From the NCBI RefSeq assembly GCF_026241515.1, contig NZ_JAPHPW010000017.1, forward strand, positions 1 to 64,000: DNA of 64,000 nt, in the 5' to 3' direction. Both the position numbers and the translations under genes were made by a program. Shown here piece after piece: positions 1 to 8,771 of this stretch (positions are counted from its first letter, which is position 1; each line of letters begins with the position of its first letter). Source of the stretch: Vibrio sp. 14G-20 (GTDB lineage: Bacteria; Pseudomonadota; Gammaproteobacteria; Enterobacterales; Vibrionaceae). The notes beneath the pieces were generated by a model, which was given only the letters and a program-made list of their open reading frames with translations, was not told where the DNA came from and did not search any database.

Positions 1-190
<190 letters not shown>

Positions 191-204
<14 letters not shown>

Positions 205-973
205 TTATCGCCAACCTTTCGAGATAAATAAGCAACTGTTTATAAGCAAATACACCACGGCTACCCGATGCAAAATGAGATGCTGGCAAGCGCTTTAGGC
301 TCGCATCTCGAAACTTAGTATCAATCGGCACAGCAGATGTCCAAACTTGGTTCGGATAGTCATCTTTGAGCTGCGTTAATGTTTGCAGTGAGGCTTTGGT
401 TCGCTTGTCGTACATCGTCGGGACAATCGTCACCTTAAACGGCGTTTTACGAGACTTCTGCATGATGGTCAAAGTGCGAATCATGCGCTCTAAGCCCTTC
501 ATCGCCAAAAACTCAGTCTGTACCGGAATCAATATACGATCACTCGCAGCCAGTGCATTCACCATCATCACACCAAGAATTGGCGGGCAATCGATCAACA
601 CATAGTCGTAGTCGTCTTTCAAAGCGGCCAAAGCACGCTTCAAGATCAACCCCATGCCGCTACGGTTTCCCATTACACGGTCTAATGTCGCTAAAGACAT
701 GTGCGCAGGGATAATATCGATTCCTTCAACTTCCGTTTGTAAAAGCAAAGGTCTTACCGTCTGTGCCTTAAACTCTCGCAACTGGAACAGGTCAAACAGG
801 CTCGATGCCACCGTATCTGAGTCGTAACCCAGATAGGTGGTCAGTGATGCATGTGGGTCAGTATCAACCAACAGAACACGGTGCCCCCTCAACGCAAGTA
901 AACCTGCTAGAGTCACGGTCGTGGTCGTTTTACCTACACCACCTTTTTGGTTTGCAACACTCCAAACAATCAT
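191..973 (-). CDS. parC: ParC, ParA-family ATPase for polar chemotaxis arrays
   Basis: This 260-residue ParA/MinD-type ATPase recruits and segregates polar chemotaxis clusters in Vibrio. The deviant Walker A motif KGGVGKTT lies at about residues 10-17. Walker A-prime follows near DTDPHAS, and the Walker B-like segment VLIDCPP is near residue 125. It lacks the N-terminal DNA-binding extension of plasmid ParA proteins, as expected for the chemotaxis branch. It sits between cheB (10-base gap) and parP (14-base overlap) at the end of the flhA operon. A chromosomal ParA is the alternative, but the neighbours argue against it. Confidence 0.93.
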
Positions 974-983
974 TTCGATTTAC

Positions 984-2108
984 CTAAGCTAACCCAACTT
1001 CAACCAAGATCCTTTCCGCGATACGGTCTAGAGGTAGGTCTTCAGTAGAAATGCCAGCTTTTGCTACAGCTTGAGGCATACCATATACAACACAGCTATC
1101 TTCGTCTTGTGCCCAAATCGTCGAGCCCGCAGTTTTCAACATACGTGAACCTTCTCGACCATCTGCGCCCATACCGGTCAGTATCATAGACAAAACTTTG
1201 TCGCCGTAGATCTTCGCTGCAGAGCCGAATGTGACATCCACACAAGGCTTGTAATTCATGCGGTCGCCGCCATCGATAATTCTTAGACGTGCAGACCCTG
1301 CGCGGCCATCAACCATCATCTGTTTACCACCAGGAGCAAGATATGCCACCCCAGGCTTTAACACATCACCGTCTTGCGCTTCACGAACTTCAATTTTACA
1401 CAAGGTGTTCAATCGACTAGCAAAAGCAGCGGTGAATGTAGCAGGCATATGCTGAACTAACACAATTGGGTGTGGATAGTTAGCAGGGATGCGAGTCAAA
1501 ATCTTCTGTAGAGCCACAGGGCCGCCAGTCGAAGTACCAATTGCTGTTAACTGATACTTCTTACCTGACGCTCTGAATTTCGCCGTTGATGTAACCGCAG
1601 GTTTCGCTGTCGAAGTTGAAGCTGCTGTTGAAATCGGTTGGCGCAATGGCGTAGATGTTGAAGTCGTTGCTGTCGCTCTTGGCGCAATAGGAGCACGACG
1701 CATAAACGCGCGCTTCGCTGCAATCTGAATCACACGCTGTTGAAGCAATGCAACCGCATCGTCGCGGTTACGTGCGATGTCTTCAAACTTCTTAGGTAGG
1801 AAGTCTAGAGCACCTGCATCTAAAGCATCTAACGTTGCTCTCGCGCCATCATGCGTTAACGATGAAAACATCAAAATAGGCGTTGGAGACGCGGCCATGA
1901 TTTCACGAACGGCGGTGATGCCGTCCATGACAGGCATTTCGATGTCCATCGTGATTACGTCAGGTCTTAGCTGTTTCGCTTTCTCAACGGCTTCTTTGCC
2001 GTTTACTGCTACATCAATGACTTCTAGGCGAGCCTCTGAGTTGATGATCTCGCTAACGCGACGACGAAAAAAACTCGAATCATCAACGACTAATACTTTA
2101 ATCGCCAT
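984..2108 (-). CDS. cheB: CheB, chemotaxis protein-glutamate methylesterase
   Basis: CheB removes methyl groups from chemoreceptors and deamidates their glutamines, giving adaptation in opposition to CheR. The N-terminal receiver domain (about residues 1-120) has the acidic pair in VVDDSS and the phospho-acceptor Asp55 in DIEMPVMDG. An Ala/Ser/Thr-rich linker (about 135-180) leads to the esterase domain. That domain shows the catalytic serine in GTSTGG, the histidine in QHMP and the aspartate in GMGADG. The 374-residue length is usual. It lies 13 bases after cheA and is co-transcribed with it. Confidence 0.97.
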   Translation of the reverse strand: MAIKVLVVDDSSFFRRRVSEIINSEARLEVIDVAVNGKEAVEKAKQLRPDVITMDIEMPVMDGITAVREIMAASPTPILMFSSLTHDGARATLDALDAGALDFLPKKFEDIARNRDDAVALLQQRVIQIAAKRAFMRRAPIAPRATATTSTSTPLRQPISTAASTSTAKPAVTSTAKFRASGKKYQLTAIGTSTGGPVALQKILTRIPANYPHPIVLVQHMPATFTAAFASRLNTLCKIEVREAQDGDVLKPGVAYLAPGGKQMMVDGRAGSARLRIIDGGDRMNYKPCVDVTFGSAAKIYGDKVLSMILTGMGADGREGSRMLKTAGSTIWAQDEDSCVVYGMPQAVAKAGISTEDLPLDRIAERILVEVGLA

Positions 2109-2121
2109 ATTTATCCTTAAA

Positions 2122-4296
2122 TTAAATTCTTGACGCAGCTGCGTACTGCTTCAACAAGTCCGGCACATCTAGAATCAATGCAATGTGTCCGTCACTTGTA
2201 ATTGTCGCGCCTGCCATTCCTGGCGTGCCTTGTAGAAGCTTATCAAGTGGCTTGATCACGACTTCTTCTTGACCGATAAGCGTATCAACAACAAAGCCAA
2301 CTCTTTGGCTACCAAGTTGAACGATAACAACGTGACCATGTCCTTTGCGCAGTTCAACAATACCTGCTTTTGGTGCAAGCCAGTTTTGCAAGTAGAACAA
2401 CGGAATAGATTTATCGCGAACGATGATAGTCAGTTGACCATCAACCACGTTAGTACGGCTTAAATCTAGGTGGAAGATCTCGTTAACCGATGCCAATGGC
2501 AATGCGAATGGGTGACCTGCAACACCGACCATCAAGGTGGGTAGAATCGCAAGTGTCAGTGGAACCTTGATCGTGATCTTGGTGCCTTGTCCCATTTCAG
2601 AATCGATATCGATTGAACCATTCAGTGTGTTGATCGCTGTTTTCACAACGTCCATGCCTACACCTCGGCCAGAGATGTCTGAGATTTGTTCTTTGCTTGA
2701 GAAACCAGGTGCAAAAATAAGATTAAAACACTCTTTGTTTGATAAGCGAGACGCTGCGTCTTCGTCCATCAAACCGCGTTTAACTGCAATCGCACGAAGC
2801 TTATCAGGGTCCATACCGCCACCGTCATCAACGATAGCCAGTTCAATATGGTCACCTTCTTGCGAGGCAGATAGAATCACTTTACCCGTTTGCGATTTGC
2901 CAGCTGCGATACGAGCTTCTGGCATTTCAATACCATGGTCCACAGAGTTTCTCACTAAGTGAATCAGGGGATCGGCAAGTGCTTCTACTAAATTTTTATC
3001 AAGGTCCGTTTCTTCGCCGCGCATTTCAAGAACGATGTCTTTCTGCAAGCTACGAGCAAGGTCACGGACAACTCGTGGGAAACGACCAAATACTTTCTTG
3101 ATCGGCTGCATACGAGTCTTCATTACCGCACCTTGCAGGTCTGCAGTAACAACATCTAAGTTAGAGACAGCTTTCGCCATTTCTTCGTCGTTACTGTTAA
3201 GGCCTAGGCTGACAAGTCGGTTACGCACCAATACCAATTCGCCCACCATATTCATGATGGTATCCAGTGTTGATGTATCTACACGGACTGTGGCATCTGC
3301 TTGTTGTTTCTTCGCTGGTGCTTTCACTTCAGCTTTTGCTGGAACGCTCGGTTTCGGCTCTGCTTTAACGGCTACTGACGCGGCTGGTTGCGGTGTAGGC
3401 GCAGCTTGAGGTGCAACGGCCTTAACTTCTGCAGGCTTAGTTGCTGCATCCAACTCTTCAATCGAAGGTCCATTACCTGAACCGTGTAGCTGGTCAAGTA
3501 ACTTCTCGAACTCTTCGTCAGTCATCAGATCATCGCCTTCAGACATCGCTGAAACAGGTGCTGCAGGAGGCGGTGGTGGAGGCGTTGAACTTGCCGCTGT
3601 CGGGCTCTTACCCGCGCCGTGCAGTTCATCTAACAACTTTTCAAATTCGTCATCAGTAATATCACCACTGTCAACAACAGGCTGAGGTGCAGCTGGTGCT
3701 GGTGCTGGCGGCGGTGTTGGTGCAGAAGGTGCTGTTGGTGAACCACCTTTACCGTGAAGTTCATCAAGCAAGCGCTCAAACTCATCTTCAGAGATATCAT
3801 CCACTGAAGATGCATTGATGTTTGAGCTTTCGACAACAGGCTCAGCAGCAACAGGTTCAGGGATAATAGGTGCAGGCGCTTCTACTGGTGCCACTTCATC
3901 CGCAGACTCTGGTTTGCAGAGACGGTGAAGTTCATCCAATAGAGATTGGTCAGCTGGTACTAAAGGTTCCTGATCTTGCACGGCGCGAAACTGTACATTG
4001 ACTGTATCTAGCGCCTGCAGCATGGTATCCATCAAACCTGATGTTACGCTGCGTTGGCCGTTTCGTAGAATGTCGAACACATTCTCAGCACCATGACAAG
4101 TATCCACCAGCTCAGTTAATGCTAGGAAACCAGCACCACCTTTTACTGTATGGAAACCACGGAAAATAGCATTTAATAGGTCTTTGTCGTCAGGGTTATT
4201 CTCAAGCTCTACCAGTTGCTCTGATAGGAGTTCAAGGATCTCTCCTGCTTCGACTAAAAAGTCCTGAAGAATATCTTCGTCTAAATCGTAGCTCAT
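2122..4296 (-). CDS. cheA: CheA, chemotaxis histidine kinase with repeated linker
   Basis: CheA autophosphorylates in receptor arrays and passes phosphate to CheY and CheB. The P1 domain carries His49 in FHTVKGG. Residues 130-330 are a Pro/Ala-rich linker in place of a clear CheY-binding P2 domain. The dimerisation helix pair (around VRVDTSTLDTIMNMVGEL), the HATPase domain (HLVRNSVDHG, DDGGGM, GRGVGMDVV) and the C-terminal CheW-like P5 domain follow. The linker has three copies of the acidic motif DITDDEFEKLLDELHG or a close variant, spaced exactly 45 residues apart. This corresponds to the region called LID in Vibrio CheA, which takes part in polar localisation with ParP. Confidence 0.97.
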   Translation of the reverse strand: MSYDLDEDILQDFLVEAGEILELLSEQLVELENNPDDKDLLNAIFRGFHTVKGGAGFLALTELVDTCHGAENVFDILRNGQRSVTSGLMDTMLQALDTVNVQFRAVQDQEPLVPADQSLLDELHRLCKPESADEVAPVEAPAPIIPEPVAAEPVVESSNINASSVDDISEDEFERLLDELHGKGGSPTAPSAPTPPPAPAPAAPQPVVDSGDITDDEFEKLLDELHGAGKSPTAASSTPPPPPPAAPVSAMSEGDDLMTDEEFEKLLDQLHGSGNGPSIEELDAATKPAEVKAVAPQAAPTPQPAASVAVKAEPKPSVPAKAEVKAPAKKQQADATVRVDTSTLDTIMNMVGELVLVRNRLVSLGLNSNDEEMAKAVSNLDVVTADLQGAVMKTRMQPIKKVFGRFPRVVRDLARSLQKDIVLEMRGEETDLDKNLVEALADPLIHLVRNSVDHGIEMPEARIAAGKSQTGKVILSASQEGDHIELAIVDDGGGMDPDKLRAIAVKRGLMDEDAASRLSNKECFNLIFAPGFSSKEQISDISGRGVGMDVVKTAINTLNGSIDIDSEMGQGTKITIKVPLTLAILPTLMVGVAGHPFALPLASVNEIFHLDLSRTNVVDGQLTIIVRDKSIPLFYLQNWLAPKAGIVELRKGHGHVVIVQLGSQRVGFVVDTLIGQEEVVIKPLDKLLQGTPGMAGATITSDGHIALILDVPDLLKQYAAASRI
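3463..3801 (-). repeat. Three 45-residue repeats in the CheA linker
   Basis: Residues 166-188, 211-233 and 256-278 of CheA each have the pattern [ST]-x-[DE]-E-F-E-[RK]-L-L-D-[EQ]-L-H-G followed by a Ser/Pro/Ala-rich spacer. The period is 45 residues (135 bases). A partial relative, LLDELHRL, lies at about 119-126. Confidence 0.9.
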
Positions 4297-4305
4297 ACGT
4301 TACCT

Positions 4306-5037
4306 TTAAAATCCAAGACTGGATAACAAATCGTCGACTTCATCTTGAGATGCAACAGCGTCTTCGCGCTCTTCTGGGTTCATAATTGGACCTTCAGGCG
4401 CAATCGATGCTTTCTTCTCTGACTCTGGTGTTGGCTCTTTTTGATTCGCACCGAATACGGTGAGAATCTCGACCAAACGTCCTTCCACCTCATTCACCAA
4501 GGTAATAACTTTGCTAATTATCTGCCCAGTTAAATCTTGGAAATCCTGAGCCATCAAGATTTCAGTCAATTGTCCACGTAGTTCAGTACTGTCGCCTTCT
4601 ACTTGGACAAGCAATCCATCAATGCGGTGACATAAAGCTTTAAATTGTGCCAGCTCAATGCGGCCATGCATCAGTTCATTCCATTGAGGCCTTACTTGAA
4701 GTAAACACTCGTGTAGGTTGTCTGCGATTGGCATACAGCGGTCAACTGCATCCATCGTCTTGTTTGCCGCAACTTCCGTTTTATCAATGACATACTGAAG
4801 GCGATCCCTTGCGTCAGGGATTTCGTCATTTGCGATAACGCTGATGCGTTCATCGAAATTGAATTGAGTCAAAGAGTCATGGAGGTCGCGTGTCAGACTT
4901 CCTATTTCTTGAAGCATTGGATTGTCTTGAAGACTAAAGTTATCTTCATAAATGCTTCTCACAAGAGAATCAGCGTGTTGCTGCTCGTCGTTCTCAAGCA
5001 GCTCTACTAATTTTTTTGCTTGTTCTAATGAAATCAT
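4306..5037 (-). CDS. cheZ: CheZ, CheY-P phosphatase
   Basis: CheZ dephosphorylates CheY-P and so resets the motor signal. The protein is largely helical. It contains the catalytic-helix sequence MAQDFQDLTGQ, with the essential Asp and Gln, and ends in the CheY-binding helix DEVDDLLSSLGF. I chose the ATG at 5037 (243 residues, MISLEQAK), which has AAGG 11 bases upstream. The frame is open further upstream to a TTG at 5109 and an ATG at 5061, but neither has a convincing ribosome binding site. It lies between cheY and cheA, 9 bases before the latter. Confidence 0.92.
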   Translation of the reverse strand: MISLEQAKKLVELLENDEQQHADSLVRSIYEDNFSLQDNPMLQEIGSLTRDLHDSLTQFNFDERISVIANDEIPDARDRLQYVIDKTEVAANKTMDAVDRCMPIADNLHECLLQVRPQWNELMHGRIELAQFKALCHRIDGLLVQVEGDSTELRGQLTEILMAQDFQDLTGQIISKVITLVNEVEGRLVEILTVFGANQKEPTPESEKKASIAPEGPIMNPEEREDAVASQDEVDDLLSSLGF

Positions 5038-5142
5038 CCTGAATTCGGCCTTACTCCGCATACTTTGTGCGCTTAGGCTATCGAGATAAACAGATAACTT
5101 ATCAGCCAATGTTTATCTACAAATGCCTAAATTTATTGATGC

Positions 5143-5535
5143 TTATAAGCGATCAAAAATCTTATCAAGTTTCTCTTTCAGCGTTGCAGCAGTGAAAGGC
5201 TTCACAATGTAACCATTAACACCCGCTTGCGCTGCTTCGATAATCTGCTCACGCTTCGCTTCTGCGGTGATCATAAGCACTGGAAGGTGCTTAAGTTCTG
5301 CATCTGCGCGAATGTGTTTAAGCAGGTCAATCCCTTGCATGCCCGGCATGTTCCAGTCAGTTACCACGAAATCAAATTCGCCTTTTTTCAGCATAGGTAA
5401 CGCGGTCAAGCCATCATCTGCTTCTTGAGTGTTGTTGAAACCTAAGTCGCGAAGTAGGTTTTTAACAATTCGGCGCATCGTTGAAAAATCATCAACAATG
5501 AGAATTTTCATGTTTTTGTTCAAATTAGCCTCCAC
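5143..5535 (-). CDS. cheY: CheY, chemotaxis response regulator
   Basis: This single receiver domain of 130 residues binds FliM when phosphorylated and switches motor rotation. The acidic pair is at IVDDFS, the phospho-acceptor is Asp60 in VVTDWNMPG, the switch Thr is in MITAEAK and the conserved lysine is in IVKPF. The sequence, including the start MEANLNKNMKIL, closely matches the CheY copy (CheY-3) that controls the V. cholerae motor. It is the only stand-alone CheY in the window. Confidence 0.97.
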   Translation of the reverse strand: MEANLNKNMKILIVDDFSTMRRIVKNLLRDLGFNNTQEADDGLTALPMLKKGEFDFVVTDWNMPGMQGIDLLKHIRADAELKHLPVLMITAEAKREQIIEAAQAGVNGYIVKPFTAATLKEKLDKIFDRL

Positions 5536-5553
5536 TGAATAGGATCAGTGTTG

Positions 5554-6288
5554 TTAGTCGTTCTGTGTCCAAGCACTTAATTTAGTGCGTAAACGCTGCA
5601 TAGATTGGCTCAATATTTGGCTGACACGAGATTCGCTGACACCTAACACTTCCCCAATCTCTTTTAAATTGAGTTCTTCGTCGTAATAAAGTGAAAGCAC
5701 AAGGCCTTCCCTTTCCGGAAGTTGTTTTATCGAATCGATCAAAGCTTGGCGGAATGACTCATCAGCAACCCCTTGAAAAGGCGCATTATCTTGAGAGTCT
5801 TCATTCGGAGATATTACATCATCTGAGACGCCTAAATCTTCGATTCCAACCAGTCTTGAGCAATTAATGTCAGTTAAAGCACTGTGATACTGCTCTAAGC
5901 TGAGCCCCATATGTTTTGCCACTTCGGCATCACTCGGGTCGCGGTTGAGAATACCCTCTAATTCCGCGATTGCACTGCTGATTTCTCGATTGTTTTTATG
6001 AACCGATCTCGGCACCCAGTCCCCACGGCGAATATCATCCAACATTGCCCCGCGAATCCGAATACCAGCATACGTCTCAAAGCTTGCGCCTTTGGTACCA
6101 TCATAGTTTTGTTGCGCTTCAATCAAGCCGATCATGCCAGCTTGAATTAAGTCATCAACCAATACATTAGGCGGTAATCGCCCCAACAAGTGATGAGCGA
6201 TACGTTTAACCAACACAGAATACTTCTCAAAAAAAGCCTGTTGGCTATTGTGATTAGCGTGTTGGTCGTAAGTAAGCGCTTTATTCAC
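5554..6288 (-). CDS. fliA: FliA, flagellar sigma-28 factor
   Basis: FliA directs RNA polymerase to late flagellar promoters such as those of the flagellins and flgM. Sigma region 2 (DDLIQAGMIGLIEA, FETYAGIRIRGAMLDDIR), region 3 and the region 4 helix-turn-helix (LKEIGEVLGVSESRVSQI) are all present. The preferred start is GTG at 6288 (244 residues, MNKALTYDQ), with AGAGGA 9 bases upstream; a TTG lies one codon earlier. The start overlaps the end of flhG by 8 bases. FliA activity is held off by FlgM, encoded in the same window. Confidence 0.96.
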   Translation of the reverse strand: MNKALTYDQHANHNSQQAFFEKYSVLVKRIAHHLLGRLPPNVLVDDLIQAGMIGLIEAQQNYDGTKGASFETYAGIRIRGAMLDDIRRGDWVPRSVHKNNREISSAIAELEGILNRDPSDAEVAKHMGLSLEQYHSALTDINCSRLVGIEDLGVSDDVISPNEDSQDNAPFQGVADESFRQALIDSIKQLPEREGLVLSLYYDEELNLKEIGEVLGVSESRVSQILSQSMQRLRTKLSAWTQND

Positions 6289-7168
6289 CAAATGGTTCCT
6301 CTATAAATTCAGTACGATTCAGCAGCCTTTCAACAAAGAACTCCAAGTGTCCACTTGGTGTTTTTGGTATTGGCCAGGTCAATGCTTTGTTAGCCAAAGA
6401 GCTGATTGCCAATGCAGCTGGAGAGCGAGGATACGCATCGACTACGATTTTCTGTCTCTTAACTGATTGACGTACTTTATCATCTAAAGGAATACATGCT
6501 ACGAGTTCGAGGCTCACATTCAAGAAGCGCTCTGTGACCAAAGTCAACTTTGCAAATAATTCTCGGCCTTCACGATAGCTTCTGACCATATTTGCAACAA
6601 TTTTGAATCGCTGAACTTGGTGCTCTCGGCTCAACAGCTTAATCAATGCGTAGGCATCCGTGATCGAGGTAGGCTCATCACATACCACCACAACTACGTC
6701 TTGCGCCGCTCTTGAGAAGCTAATCACCATGTCCGAAATACCGGCCGCGGTATCAACCAACAAGATGTCCATCTCGTCTTCAAGCGAACCGAAGGCGCGA
6801 ATCAAACCAGCATGTTGAGCATGTGAAAGTTCAGTCATGCTTTGTGTACCCGATGTCGCTGGAATGATCTTAATTCCGTGCGGCCCTTCGACAATCGCAT
6901 CCTTAAGTTCACACTCACCCGCCAAAACATGTCCTAGGTTTCGCTTAGAACGAATACCCAGCATGATGTCGACGTTAGCCAATCCTAAATCGGCATCCAG
7001 TACCATGACTTTTTTGCCTTGGCGAGCCATGCAAATAGCCATACCTAACGTCACATTAGATTTACCTACCCCACCCTTACCGCCAGTTACAGCGATAACT
7101 TTCGTGATTGAAGGCTTCGTTAAGCGACGGAGGCCGCTAGCTTGATCATGTATCATATTTTCATTCAT
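6281..7168 (-). CDS. flhG: FlhG (FleN/MinD-like), flagellar number regulator
   Basis: FlhG is a MinD-type ATPase that restrains flagellar number, acting on FlhF GTPase activity and on FlrA. The deviant Walker A motif GGKGGVGKSN lies near residue 30, DADLGLANVD follows, and the Walker B segment LLVDTAAGI is near 135. The start chosen is ATG at 7168 (295 residues, MNENMIHDQ), 13 bases after the flhF stop with GGCGG upstream. The N-terminal DQ-type motif thought to activate FlhF is visible in MIHDQASGLRR. A longer frame to 7222 would run back into flhF and is not needed. Confidence 0.95.
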   Translation of the reverse strand: MNENMIHDQASGLRRLTKPSITKVIAVTGGKGGVGKSNVTLGMAICMARQGKKVMVLDADLGLANVDIMLGIRSKRNLGHVLAGECELKDAIVEGPHGIKIIPATSGTQSMTELSHAQHAGLIRAFGSLEDEMDILLVDTAAGISDMVISFSRAAQDVVVVVCDEPTSITDAYALIKLLSREHQVQRFKIVANMVRSYREGRELFAKLTLVTERFLNVSLELVACIPLDDKVRQSVKRQKIVVDAYPRSPAALAISSLANKALTWPIPKTPSGHLEFFVERLLNRTEFIEEPFGE

Positions 7169-7181
7169 ATTTATCCGCCGC

Positions 7182-8744
7182 CTAGAGTCCTTCAGAATCG
7201 CTATTCCAGTAATGAGGTTCATTCTCTGTAGATTTTTCTAATAACTCATTGGCCTTAGCAATCATGTACTTTGGCTGAGCTATAACGATATCTTCAGGAA
7301 CTCGTTGACCATTTGCTATGTAAGCAACTGGTAATGCATTTTGTATTACGACACTGATGAATTCACCTAGACTTAGGGATTCATCCAGCTTAGTCATGAT
7401 GCATCCCGACAACGGGATTCTTCTAAAGTGTTCAATTGTTTCTTGCAGCACTTTGCGCTGTGCGGTTGCAGGCAACACAAGGTAGCTATTGATAACGGAA
7501 CCACTTTCTTGCATCAATGTGTCTAACTGCTCAGATAGGCGAACATCTCGTTGTCCCATGCCTGCAGTATCGACCAAAATCAGGCGACGATTACGTAACT
7601 GATATATTACATCGGCCAGTTCGCTAGAATCTTTAGCAACTCTTACAGGACAACCCATAATTCGACCGTAGATCGATAACTGCTCATGTGCACCTATACG
7701 ATATGTATCAGTTGTCACTAGTGCCACGTTATCAGCGCCATATTCCATGGCTGCACGTGCAGCTAGCTTTGCAACCGTCGTTGTTTTACCCACGCCGGTT
7801 GGGCCAAGTAGAGCCACAATACCGCCGCGTTTTAAAATATCTTTCTGTGTAACGGAGATTTGGTCAGCAACCAAGGCTAACAAAGCCTTCCACGCACGTG
7901 CAGGTTTGGTATCTTCAGGAATGTAGCAAGCCATTTGATCGGCAAGCTCTGCAGATACCCCCATACGCTCAAGGCGCTTAATAAGCATGGCTCTGAGCGG
8001 TTCACGACGCTCTACTTCTTGCCACATTAACCCAGATACTTGATGCTCTAATAGACGACGAATTGAGGTCATCTCTTCGCGCATCGTTTCCATTTCAGTA
8101 TCAGAACCTTTGGATTGAGTGTTCTCTCGACCACGATCATAACGGGTTGGATCCAAGCGAGGTGCCGGGCGTTCTACTCTGCGGTCTTCAGCGATCAACT
8201 TAGACAAACCGGTTTCACGAGCAAATGCTGAATCGAGATTTCCGTGAGACTGCTGGTTACCGCGAGATAACTGATGGCCATGAGACTGCAAATTGCTTTG
8301 AGTCTGATGACTATGAGGCTTATGACCCGTACTTGATTGGCGATTGAGCAATGCTGACAATGAATCTTCATTTTCAGCACGATGTTGTGGTTCATCATCT
8401 GCGCCATGACTGTATTGCTTAAGCATATTCGCAAAGCGCTTGGTCATTGAGCGTCCACCTTCAGCATTCGACTGTAGGCTAACCTTGTCGTCGTCTAGTT
8501 GACGTCGTCCAGTAGGAGCTGCGGGCGAGGCCATTTGCGTATATTGGCTTTGTGCAGGCTGCTGAGGTTTATTTAGTCTCTGGCTCGCTGTTGACGGGCT
8601 GGATTCGCCATCAATAGCGGCAACAATTTCCACGCCACCTGCGACCTTTTTGTTAGACATGATCACCGCTTCTGAACCAAGTTCTTCTTTAACTTGGAGC
8701 AGAGCCGTTCGCATATCTTTTGCAAAAAATCGTTTAATTTTCAA
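7182..8744 (-). CDS. flhF: FlhF, SRP-type GTPase for polar flagellar placement
   Basis: FlhF marks the pole and recruits early flagellar parts. The 520 residues divide into an N-terminal basic B domain with a long disordered stretch (about 45-215), an N domain (about 225-300) and an SRP-family G domain. The latter has G1 GPTGVGKT at 314-321, the G3 segment LVDTAGMGQ and the guanine-specificity motif TKLDES near residue 434. Residues 141-169 are unusually rich in His, Gln and Ser. It lies between flhA (27-base gap) and flhG. Confidence 0.96.
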   Translation of the reverse strand: MKIKRFFAKDMRTALLQVKEELGSEAVIMSNKKVAGGVEIVAAIDGESSPSTASQRLNKPQQPAQSQYTQMASPAAPTGRRQLDDDKVSLQSNAEGGRSMTKRFANMLKQYSHGADDEPQHRAENEDSLSALLNRQSSTGHKPHSHQTQSNLQSHGHQLSRGNQQSHGNLDSAFARETGLSKLIAEDRRVERPAPRLDPTRYDRGRENTQSKGSDTEMETMREEMTSIRRLLEHQVSGLMWQEVERREPLRAMLIKRLERMGVSAELADQMACYIPEDTKPARAWKALLALVADQISVTQKDILKRGGIVALLGPTGVGKTTTVAKLAARAAMEYGADNVALVTTDTYRIGAHEQLSIYGRIMGCPVRVAKDSSELADVIYQLRNRRLILVDTAGMGQRDVRLSEQLDTLMQESGSVINSYLVLPATAQRKVLQETIEHFRRIPLSGCIMTKLDESLSLGEFISVVIQNALPVAYIANGQRVPEDIVIAQPKYMIAKANELLEKSTENEPHYWNSDSEGL

Positions 8745-8771
8745 TTCGATTGTCCGTTCTAATTAGGCGGC

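Noticed and set aside
7169..7222. N-terminal extension of FlhG to 7222
   Set aside because: It would overlap the flhF coding end; the ATG at 7168 has a ribosome binding site and gives the usual 295 residues.
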